Origin: Chondrosia reniformis
Lineage: Eukaryota; Porifera; Demospongiae; Chondrillida; Chondrillidae
Length of the DNA stretch: 64,000 nucleotides
Reading direction: 5' to 3'
Assembly (NCBI GenBank): GCA_947172415.1
Contig: OX359199.1
Location: forward strand, 6,196,884-6,260,883
The notes beneath the pieces are model-generated. The model saw only the letters and a program-made list of their open reading frames with translations, was not told where the DNA came from and made no database searches. Positions 24,701 to 32,972 of this stretch are shown one piece after another. The translations under genes and the position numbers were made by a program. Every line of letters begins with the position of its first letter. Within the stretch, counting starts at the first letter, position 1.

Positions 24701-26372
24701 TATAATACATTCATTGCATGTCGCAAAGATATAAATGCAGCCAGTGTTGCAGGAGGTAGGAATAATGAAGCTACCATGAATGAGCCACCAAAGAAAATTA
24801 GTGAGCCTAAAGGTTAGTAAAATTATCTATGAGAAGGGGTAGCCATGTGTACAGACAGTGATTCTATACGTATATGCATCCATGTGTACCTACATGTATA
24901 AAAAGCAATTGTAGTGTATGTACTGTATGTACTTTTATACATAGGATAGCCTATATATAGATATAATATTTATATACGTATAGAACAGTATACACAGTAT
25001 ATATGTACATATGTTTAATCACAATTGGATATACATACCAAATCTGAGGTTTTGTAACTTTATTAAATAAATAATTGCAGGTTGAGATTATAAACTGAAC
25101 AAACTGAAAGAAAGTTTCTGAAAAAAACTTGAATCTGAATTGATATTCCCCTATCATTGCATTGTAGATATGGAAATGTATTTATCTCTACCTCGAGAAA
25201 ATGCACCTCACCATCACTTAAAGTGTAAGGAGACGATTTGTATGACGTATAAATTTAGGGGAAAAAAATAAAAAAAGCGTCCCAAGTGTGTTAGGATACG
25301 CAATGGGTTCCCAAACTCTAGTTCAATTATCGCGATATACTGACGATAAGGAAAAAAGAGAAAAAATAGCCGCTAGAGTGAGTTTTGAACCCTCTTGCGA
25401 TAATCGAACGATGATCAGCAAAAGAAAGAAGAGAAAAAAAGACCAGTCACGTTAGCCAGCAGAGACTGCTGTTACCATCGAGCACCGCGAGGAGGTGTGA
25501 CTTGGATTTTGCTCGACGCAGGGAGTTCACGTTTACCATCCACAATGCGAGCCATCCTTCCACCGCTGGTCGTCTGGGGCCAGGATCGTTGGTAACGCCT
25601 AACTGGTGCAGTTTCGGCTTTGGTAGTCACAGAGTGACAGAACCAGCCTTATCCCTCCCCGGGTTCCGTTGTATCGATAAATCGATAATTGGTGAGCACA
25701 TCCCCATGGCACCAACCGATACAGGGCAGCTACGGAACCTAGACACTGCTAAGCCAACGAGTTCGGACTTACTTCCTTACCCGAGGCTCCACGCTGGCAG
25801 GCCTGAATGGTCATGTTAAAATGGACTATTTATACTCAACTCAGTGTGCAGAAAGAGAAAAAGAGGGAAAAAATGATTACCACTGTAATCGATCCAACTG
25901 CTGGCTTCTTCGGTGGTAGTGTAAGCTTGTTTCTCGCGTCACTGCGTTACCAGGGCAGCTCTGAGCGACTGTAGAAATACGCTGCTCATAAATAGCTGAA
26001 ACTGCGCTGCTATATTTATTACAGCATAGTTTAGATTACAGCTACGTAGCGACCTCTGCTCTCATTTGCCCCTCTAGCTAACCAGTTACCAGATCATCCA
26101 TTCACTCAAATGCTCAACCCTGTTATAGAGCCCTGTATAACCTGAAATTTTACTTCTGAAGTTTATCCCAATTTTTGCCAAAACAGAGGCCTAATTAAAA
26201 ATTCTGCTAAATCCCTTAAGATGATCACTATAATATTTTGGTTCACATCCTCCTATAGTTAGGAGCTATATAAATCTCTATTTTAAATTATCTTTTTACA
26301 ATATAACTTTGTACTGTGTATATTCCATTTTCTATAGATTCTGAACCTAAATTGGAGTCAGTTGATTTGTAA
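18767..26372 (+). CDS. Adhesion-type 7TM receptor with mucin-like stalk and repetitive charged tail
   Basis: Thirteen exons give 2493 nt, 830 residues: 18767-18818, 19026-19887, 20180-20300, 21296-21449, 21649-21739, 21831-21897, 22068-22162, 22289-22421, 22675-22755, 23192-23279, 23585-24214, 24729-24812, 26338-26372. Order: signal peptide (1-17), Ser/Thr/Pro-rich stalk to about 275 with six 19-residue repeats holding NNS sites, seven hydrophobic helices (about 278-545), then a 285-residue cytoplasmic tail with Lys/Asp repeats. Adhesion/secretin-class hints are helix 3 (ending LLCEAIYL), SWLFPVVVALIT in helix 4 and MCWLS before helix 5. I see no GAIN/GPS cleavage motif. Role: a plasma-membrane receptor coupling a glycosylated rod to intracellular signalling, inferred. 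The exact class is less sure than the 7TM topology. Confidence 0.8.
19127..19468 (+). repeat. 57-bp coding repeat (mucin-like stalk)
   Basis: Six copies of a 57-bp unit start at 19127, 19184, 19241, 19298, 19355 and 19412. The 19-residue unit is TASLETTGNNSIPSPEPPS, with one potential N-glycosylation site and many O-glycosylation candidates. Copies differ mostly at silent positions (AAT/AAC, ACG/ACA), so the array is young and in frame. Confidence 0.95.
23745..24111 (+). repeat. 30-bp coding repeat in the 7TM tail
   Basis: About twelve copies of a 30-bp unit encode DDKKADDKK followed by D or E. The array is highly charged and in frame in the exon 23585-24214. The opposite strand stays open as a Ser/Leu/Phe repeat, which is a shadow and not a gene. 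Confidence 0.95.
25240..26060. mobile_element. GC-richer dispersed repeat related to the satellite cores
   Basis: The last intron of the 7TM gene holds a block of clearly different composition. Parts match the 1.07-kb cores at 36731, 39448 and 42001 in the same order: ACCATCCAC, a GGATCG-TGGTAACGC block, ATTGGTGAGCAC, then ATGGCACCAACCGAT. On the minus strand GGGTTCAAAACTC and TGGCTAACGTGACTGG loosely resemble polymerase III B and A boxes, so a tRNA-derived SINE origin is possible. Boundaries are approximate. A 105-codon frame at 25502-25819 shares IIGEH..MAPTD with the cores but has no other coding support. Confidence 0.5.
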
Positions 26373-26761
26373 CTTATATACAACATGTAAATGCACACAA
26401 GTGTTTTAAGCATCAGGTACATATATTCTTACTCTTGCAGCAAGCTTCAGGGTAGCAGGAATGAGATATATTAGCTATAGTTATGTTACTTTTAATTGTA
26501 AAATACATAACCGTTACAGTATGATTTCAATAAGTGTGATTTCAAGATGATAAAGGTGCCATGCATGATATCAAAGCTTGAGATATGATTAGATTTATAA
26601 TGATGGTTAATACATTTTAATAATATTACATAGCATACATGATAGTATAATTGAAATAATAATAATTTTAATAATACTGCTATACAAAAATACGCATGGC
26701 ATATAAAAATACTATTCCTAAAACAACAACTAATGTAACACCAATTTTTATTTTGTTGTAA
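26373..26761. other. Tail-to-tail intergenic interval
   Basis: 389 bp of AT-rich DNA between the convergent stop codons of the 7TM receptor and the multi-pass receptor. Only 3' ends are expected. No gene or array is visible. Confidence 0.5.
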
Positions 26762-28633
26762 TTAATTTGTTTCACTGCTACTTAAGAATTCCAAGTATCT
26801 GTCATTATATTTTCTACCACTTCCATCAAATTCATGTTTCTGCACTGTATTGTGTCTTTGAGGGTATGAAGATGGTACTAAAGCAGACTTCTCATTATCT
26901 GCAGCAGAAATTCTATTGTTAATGCCCCATTGTTTACATATGTTCTTTATTCTAATAAAGCCTTTCCACCATATGTACAGTGTCAGGTAAACAGATGGTA
27001 AAAAGATTAACACAACAAATAAAGTAGATTTGCCTTGAGAAAGAAGAGGGTAGTTGGATTTATGATAGATGTTGGATCCTAAAATGGCTACCACTATCAA
27101 ATTGCCATATATAACGGAATCTAATTTGTTGATCCATGGATTAATACGAGGATAAGAGGCACTGTGAACTACAAGCATGATGGTGCTTAAGATAGCTAGA
27201 GCCATATAAGCATCTCCTCTGTTTTCAAGCGTATTCCACAATATCACCATTAATATCTGAAGGAGAAGACCTAAGCCTGCAAAACATCGAAACTGATCCT
27301 TGTAGGAGCTTTGAAATAGATCAACAAACTGCTGCACAGAGGGTTTGGAAAACACTATCCAAATTTTGAGGTGAGAGAGTCTTTGTAGAGTTTTATTCTT
27401 GGATTCAGCCATTATACTTTGGAGCCTTGGAAGGGCTGGATATGCTAACAGAAACAATGTTGGCGGAATAACTAAAATAACAACTATAACCATGCTCACT
27501 ATGCAATAGGCTATATGTCTTGGATTACCAAAGTACTCCATTGTTCCTTGGAAGGTAACCAAAGATTTGGAATTTCCATTGTAAGAGAAAACCTCTGATT
27601 TATTGAATATTCCCCCTGTATATATCAGCAGTCTGGTAAATACCAGAATGTAGAAGGTTGTCAAAGCATTTGTCACTGATCCAGCAAAACACCCATCCAC
27701 TCTGCATCTCCTGCAGCAGTGGATATCAGAGACACACTCTCTACAAGCTATCCTAGGCCTGACGCAGGCTCCTTGCTTGAAACACCAATGTCCTAGCAAT
27801 ATGAGGAGCAGAACTGCCAATGGAAAAATACCAACCCCAAATTTCAACATTATTATGTCAAGTTGGTCAAATGCACCAACATTGGGAGATATACAAAATG
27901 GCGGCAAAGTGTAAGAGAAGAAATCAAGACCAAAAACCGAAAAAAAGCAGCTATACAGAAATCTTACAATAATTTGAGAAGCAGTTGTACCTGAATAAAT
28001 TGGTCCATGTTTACTAATTGGGAATAGGGCATTTATGATCTGTGCATACAAAAGGTAAGAGTTAAGTGGCCCCTTCAAAAGATTGATATTACCTATCAGC
28101 ACTACAACCAAGCATATTATTAATGGCAGGATCTCCATTACCATCCAAATCAACCAACCAACTTGACTCAATTTATCCGTTTCACAATGAACGCAATCAG
28201 CGAGGAATATGTTTATTCCTGGACCGTACCCTTGTCTGCATTGTCCGCACAATGGACCGGTTCGGGTGTTTCCGCATACGACATTGTTGACCACCCCTTT
28301 GCTGGTAGTGCGAGGAAGATGCAGCCCGTTACCGGTAGAGTTAAGGTTGCAGAAACCAAGTGTACATCGACCCACGTAGAATAACCTTTCGTTACAGGTC
28401 GCGTTGTCCGATCCGAAGTAGCCGGCCCAATAACCATCTTCCAAAATAATGTGCTCCGGAGGACAGCCCAGTATATGGAGGGGGTTACCGAATACTGTCG
28501 ACCCGCACGAACAGTTATTTCCAGACGGTACGAAACCTGCTGAACAACAGGAATCGGATTCATAACCCGAACAAGCCAGAACCGTAGCAGAGAGATACAG
28601 TATGCTCCGAAGTAGCAAAATGCTGTCGGCCAT
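26762..28633 (-). CDS. Cysteine-rich multi-pass membrane protein, paralogue A
   Basis: A single uninterrupted exon of 623 codons from ATG at 28633 (the frame extends to 28645 without an earlier ATG). Signal peptide about 1-25, a Cys-rich ectodomain to about residue 150 with an EGF-like GPLCGQCRQGYGPG motif, then eight or nine hydrophobic helices and a short polar tail. A Cys cluster (ACRECVSDIHCCRRCRVDGC) lies between helices 3 and 4. I do not recognise a named family. Similar uncharacterised proteins appear expanded in sponges, which is recollection and not tested. A receptor, channel or transporter at the plasma membrane is possible. An inverted paralogue lies at 30563-32434 with long near-identical blocks. 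The start is 58 bp from LIPT2, head to head. Confidence 0.85.
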   Translation of the reverse strand: MADSILLLRSILYLSATVLACSGYESDSCCSAGFVPSGNNCSCGSTVFGNPLHILGCPPEHIILEDGYWAGYFGSDNATCNERLFYVGRCTLGFCNLNSTGNGLHLPRTTSKGVVNNVVCGNTRTGPLCGQCRQGYGPGINIFLADCVHCETDKLSQVGWLIWMVMEILPLIICLVVVLIGNINLLKGPLNSYLLYAQIINALFPISKHGPIYSGTTASQIIVRFLYSCFFSVFGLDFFSYTLPPFCISPNVGAFDQLDIIMLKFGVGIFPLAVLLLILLGHWCFKQGACVRPRIACRECVSDIHCCRRCRVDGCFAGSVTNALTTFYILVFTRLLIYTGGIFNKSEVFSYNGNSKSLVTFQGTMEYFGNPRHIAYCIVSMVIVVILVIPPTLFLLAYPALPRLQSIMAESKNKTLQRLSHLKIWIVFSKPSVQQFVDLFQSSYKDQFRCFAGLGLLLQILMVILWNTLENRGDAYMALAILSTIMLVVHSASYPRINPWINKLDSVIYGNLIVVAILGSNIYHKSNYPLLSQGKSTLFVVLIFLPSVYLTLYIWWKGFIRIKNICKQWGINNRISAADNEKSALVPSSYPQRHNTVQKHEFDGSGRKYNDRYLEFLSSSETN

Positions 28634-28691
28634 TTTGTTGAACACTGAATTTCCTCTCTGCCAAGCAAAAATGTACGATTATTCTTAGAAG
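28634..28691. promoter_or_regulatory. 58-bp interval between divergent starts
   Basis: Start codons of paralogue A (minus) and LIPT2 (plus) are separated by only 58 bp. Both transcripts must start within it or inside the partner's 5' region. No TATA-like element stands out. Confidence 0.5.
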
Positions 28692-30418
28692 ATGGTAAAC
28701 AGAGTCGTTCACCATATCCAACTAGGGAAACGGCCGTATTGGAAAACTTTGGAGTTACAGAAATACCTTATTGAAAAATACAAAGCAAAGAATTTGGAGG
28801 GAGACAAAGCAGTAAGTATTTGCTTACTGTATATATGTATACAATGTAGTATCCACATGTACTATTGGGTCAACTGTGAAGTGGCCTGTTGTTCATAAAT
28901 ATGGAGGCAAGATAGCGGTATGGCTATACGAGACTATACTTATACACTAAGTATCATAACATTGTTAGCTCCTGTCATATACATCTGTAACATGTTGGTG
29001 CCTAAGTCACTTTTATACCTCATTCTAGGTGGGTGCTATCATAACAGTGGAGCATGACCCTCCTGTCTATACACTTGGGAGGAGGGAGAAGGAGGACGAG
29101 GAGCTGGTTAACAGACTAAAGTTACTTGGAGCTGAAGTGTTTAAAGTCAGTCTGACAAATTTCTTTTTGTGAAAGCTTGTTCTTCATTTTAATGTTTATA
29201 TATAAGTATTAAGAAATGAATTTATGTTTATGTTAGACAAAACGTGGAGGTTTGACCACTTTTCACGGTATTGGCCAGCTAGTCTGTTATCCACTATTAA
29301 GCATACAGCATCTAAGGGTATGTAGAGGAATAACATATGTAATATATGTGATCTTTACTAACTGTAAAACCCATTCTACAAGCTCTCATTCTGGCATAGA
29401 AATATCTTGCATACAAGGCATTTCTAATAAGGAGTAATACAATATTAATGGTTTGCGGTCACTTGATTTGGCTGCTGGGAATTACTCAACAGTCTATATA
29501 GGTATTGTATTAATTTTGTCCATTAATTACTGTCTGTCTCGGAGTTCTAAGTTACTATGGTAACATTATGTAGATTGGTGTGAGACAGTACATACATATG
29601 CTTGAGAGTGTGGTGATACAGGTGTGCAGCCATTTTGGTGTTGAAGCGATAACTAATGAAGATACAGGTGTGTGGGTGGAGGATGGCAAGATATGTGCTA
29701 TAGGTTGGTCTATGGAGGCGCTCAATGTTATGTGTACCTATAAGAGTGATATATTTAGAGTTTATAGCTGAAATCCATATTTTCTATATTATCCCTTCTC
29801 TTTATAACCTCTCCACTATACAGGTGTTCAGGTGACACATGGTGTGACATGGCATGGACTAGCACTAAATTGTAGTAATGACTTAAAATGGTTTGATCAC
29901 ATTATCCCATGTGGCTTACATGGGAAGTCAGTTACCTCCCTCTCAAAGGAAACCTCTGTGAATAGTAAGTTATTTATGCACACATTACCAATTTCTAAGA
30001 CTTTTTAAAATCTGTCTTCTGATCCATGATAAATAAAGATTAATAGAATAAAGATTTCTTCTAACTGCGTCAAACTTATCTTTTGGATGGTTCATCTTTT
30101 GATAATTTTGAGCATCTAAAGACGCAGTTTTCTGTTAGTCACTGAAGAAGACCCCCAGGGTCGAAACGTCCAACTGGACAGAGAACAGAAAACTGTGTGT
30201 TTAGATGCTCAAAATTATTGAAAGATGAACCATCCAAAAGATAAATAAAGATTCTCCAATTATGCAAGCATGCATTTTCTGTTTTTAATGTTTCAGATGC
30301 ATTACCTTTTTAAATTTCTTTTGTTATAGTTAGTCCTAAGAGGACTGAGGGAGTATTAGTCTCTTGTCTTATTAGTGCTTTTGGACTGAAACTTTTTAAA
30401 GGAACTTGTTATAAATAA
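28692..30418 (+). CDS. LIPT2: Lipoyl(octanoyl) transferase, mitochondrial
   Basis: Six exons (28692-28811, 29029-29145, 29237-29317, 29574-29703, 29824-29964, 30330-30418) give 678 nt, 225 residues (human about 231). It transfers the octanoyl group from acyl carrier protein to lipoate-dependent subunits such as GcvH in mitochondria, the first step of lipoate synthesis. Visible motifs: [24 protein letters not shown] (82-93), [13 protein letters not shown] with the conserved Lys 145, [21 protein letters not shown] with the catalytic Cys 179, and TSLSKE. The usual HGPGQ reads HGIGQ here. It sits between two inverted receptor paralogues, and a MITE-like element occupies its last intron. Confidence 0.93.
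30076..30244. mobile_element. MITE-like element with ~60-bp terminal inverted repeats
   Basis: TTATCTTTTGGATGGTTCAT at 30076 opens a roughly 60-bp arm that is repeated inverted, with only a few mismatches, at the right end (30185-30244). The 50-bp centre has CTGAAGA, a GACCC/GGGTC hairpin and GAAA, listed separately. No transposase frame is present, so it would be non-autonomous. It lies in the last LIPT2 intron and is related to 16989-17177. Confidence 0.8.
30142..30180 (+). other. Hammerhead-ribozyme-like core
   Basis: CTGAAGA, one extra A, a 5-bp hairpin (GACCC, loop CCA, GGGTC), GAAA, then a GTCC-AACT-GGAC hairpin. This resembles the CUGANGA / stem II / GAAA core of hammerhead ribozymes found in Penelope-like and retrozyme elements. 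The extra A and the lack of an obvious cleavage-site pairing mean activity is not established. Confidence 0.35.
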
Positions 30419-30562
30419 CCGGGTTATCCTTTTTCAATAACAGTTTCAGCTTCACTTTTAATTTATTAACTTATAAACTGTTGTATAAATTTATAGACTG
30501 TCTGTCTCACGAGTGTCGAAGCATTCAACCCTAACACTAATTACCGCGGACGGAAGCGATCG

Positions 30563-32434
30563 ATGAATTGTGTACAGTTATTGTCAATATTGGTGAGTCT
30601 ATGTGTCGCATGTGTACTGGGATCCGAGGAGTCAAGCCAGTGCTGCCCAACGGGTTTTGTGCCATCGCAGTCGAGAAAAAACTGTTTTTGTGGATCGATG
30701 GTGCCAAAGAATCCACTACATATACTAGACTGCCCCGATGATTACCAAGCAGTACTGGAAAATGGCTTTTGGGCCGGCTACTTCGAATCGGACAACGAAA
30801 CCTGTAATGAAATGTTGCTCTATGTGGGTCGCTGTCCAGTTGGCTTCTGTGAAATTGATTCGAACAAATCACAATTTTCATGGGATCGCGGATTAAACCT
30901 ACCTCGAAGCACTAGCAACGAAGAAATCACCAAAGTCGTGTGTAGTCACACTCGAACCGGTCCCTTGTGCGGACAATGCAGACAAGGATACGGCCCGGGG
31001 ATAAACATATTCCTCGCTGATTGCGTACATTGTGAAACGGATAAATTGAGTCAAGTTGGTTGGTTGATTTGGATGGTAATGGAGATCCTGCCATTAATAA
31101 TAAGCTTGGTTGTAGTGCTGATAGGAAATATCAATCTTTTGAAGGGCCCACTTAACTCTTACCTTTTGTATGCACAGATCATAAATGCCCTATTCCCTAT
31201 TAGTAAGTATGGACCAATATATGATGCAGGCACCGGAGATCCCAGGACAGTTATAATGCTGACTATATTTAGTATTTGTTTTTCTACATTTGGCTTGCAG
31301 TTCTTTTCAATTGTATTACCGCCATTTTGTATATCTCCCAATATTGGTGCATTTGACCAACTTGACATAATAATGTTGAAATTTGGGGTTGGTATTTTTC
31401 CATTGGCAGTTCTGCTCCTCATATTGCTAGGACATTGGTGTTTCAAGCAAGGAGCCTGCGTCAGGCCTAGGATAGCTTGTAGAGAGTGTGTTTCTGGTAT
31501 CCACTGCTGCAGGAGATGCAGAGTGGATGGGTGTTTTGCTGGATCAGTGACAAATGCTTTGACAACCTTCTACATTCTGGTATTTACCAGACTGCTGATA
31601 TATACAGGGGGAATATTCAATAAATCAGAGGTTGTCTCTTACAATGGAAATTCCAAATCTTTGGTTACCTTCCAAGGATCAATGGAGTACTTTGGTAATC
31701 CAAGACATATAGCCTATTGCATAGTGAGCATGGTTATAGTTGTTATTTTAGTTATTCCGCCAACATTGTTTCTGTTAGCATATCCAGCCCTTCCAAGGCT
31801 CCAAAGTATAATGGCTGAATCCAAGAATAAAACTCTAAAAAGACTATCAAAATTGGGAGCATTTGCATACTTTACAAAATCTTGGATGCAGCATTTTGGG
31901 GATCTCTTCCAAAGTTCCTATAGAAATAAGTATAGATTCTTTGCAGGCATTGAATTATTGGTTAGAATTGTGATGGTGATAATGTGGCATGTGATAGAAT
32001 CCAGGGATTCAGCCTATATGTGGCTTGGGATCCTGAGCACTACTTTACTGGTCACTCACTGTATCTGCTGGCCACGCATGAAGCCATGGATCAACAGATT
32101 GGATGCAATTATGTATGGTAACTTGATAGTGGTAGCCATTTTGGGATCGTCAATTTATAAGCAGTCCAATTATCCAAATCATAGATCTACACTGGCGTTT
32201 ACTGCCGTGATGCTACTCCCTGCAACCTATCTTGTTGTCTATGTTGGATGGGAGATTCAGCACAGACTGAGAAGACATTGCAAAAAAGTGCGAAAGAATC
32301 CATCCATTGCTGTAAATGAGCGGACATCTTTCATAAGTTCTTTGCCACCATCAACCATAAGAAGATACACTTACGAGGACACCGATGATGCAAGGCGTTC
32401 TTTAGAGTTGGTCAGCAGTCACGAGGAATATTAG
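30563..32434 (+). CDS. Cysteine-rich multi-pass membrane protein, paralogue B
   Basis: A single exon of 623 residues: signal peptide 1-20, Cys-rich ectodomain with the GPLCGQCRQGYGPG EGF-like motif, and eight or nine hydrophobic helices, the same plan as paralogue A on the opposite strand. From TRTGPLCGQC to FPIS, and from FDQLDIIMLKFG to the KNKTL motif, the two proteins are nearly identical even at silent sites. The N-terminal 130 residues, a short window after GPIY and the C-terminal 200 residues are clearly divergent. Function unknown: membrane receptor, channel or transporter. The start codon follows LIPT2's stop by 144 bp on the same strand. Confidence 0.85.
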   Translation: MNCVQLLSILVSLCVACVLGSEESSQCCPTGFVPSQSRKNCFCGSMVPKNPLHILDCPDDYQAVLENGFWAGYFESDNETCNEMLLYVGRCPVGFCEIDSNKSQFSWDRGLNLPRSTSNEEITKVVCSHTRTGPLCGQCRQGYGPGINIFLADCVHCETDKLSQVGWLIWMVMEILPLIISLVVVLIGNINLLKGPLNSYLLYAQIINALFPISKYGPIYDAGTGDPRTVIMLTIFSICFSTFGLQFFSIVLPPFCISPNIGAFDQLDIIMLKFGVGIFPLAVLLLILLGHWCFKQGACVRPRIACRECVSGIHCCRRCRVDGCFAGSVTNALTTFYILVFTRLLIYTGGIFNKSEVVSYNGNSKSLVTFQGSMEYFGNPRHIAYCIVSMVIVVILVIPPTLFLLAYPALPRLQSIMAESKNKTLKRLSKLGAFAYFTKSWMQHFGDLFQSSYRNKYRFFAGIELLVRIVMVIMWHVIESRDSAYMWLGILSTTLLVTHCICWPRMKPWINRLDAIMYGNLIVVAILGSSIYKQSNYPNHRSTLAFTAVMLLPATYLVVYVGWEIQHRLRRHCKKVRKNPSIAVNERTSFISSLPPSTIRRYTYEDTDDARRSLELVSSHEEY

Positions 32435-32972
32435 CTGTGCACTCACATCGATATGTAAACATTAATACACTATTTATCAAAATCAACTGCCTTGTATATA
32501 GACTAAGATTCTTTATTGTGAAGCTGAAAAAAAATATCTTAGACTTGAAGCATATTGTGTTATTTCAATTCTATTTAACCAGAACATCATGATTTCAGTG
32601 AACATGTCATGCAATAGTGAAACAGTCGTAATATAACTGCATTATGCAATGTCATGCTCATTTAAACATATTTCTAGAATGCACAATGCACGTACAATTA
32701 TGATTAAAAGTCATTTAGCTACTCTGTCACAATGCTATCCATGTAACTCAATCAATCAGCCATGTTATGAGGTATAAAGCTAATGGCTTGTGTGACTTCC
32801 TTTAGGATTGTTAATGCAATCTAGTTTCACCTACATTACATATTATTGATGTTAAAATCATAAAAGCTCCAAATTGAAAAAGCATATAAAAAGGGTTTTC
32901 CCCTTAAAATTCACGCGGGTACGTCATATTACGTGTCAGTGCCTCGTGTTTTGACCACGTGTCCTTTGGAAA
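32435..32972. other. Intergenic interval upstream of nucleophosmin
   Basis: 538 bp, AT-rich on the left and less so near 32910-32970 where CACGCGG, TACGTCA and CACGTGTC stand out just before the NPM1 start. TACGTCA resembles a CRE/ATF half and CACGTG an E-box, which is only suggestive of a promoter. Confidence 0.4.

Noticed and set aside
25169-25218. Possible extra exon of the 7TM tail after ATTGTAG
   Set aside because: It would end in phase 2, whereas the last exon needs phase 1. Also adjacent to the inserted repeat.
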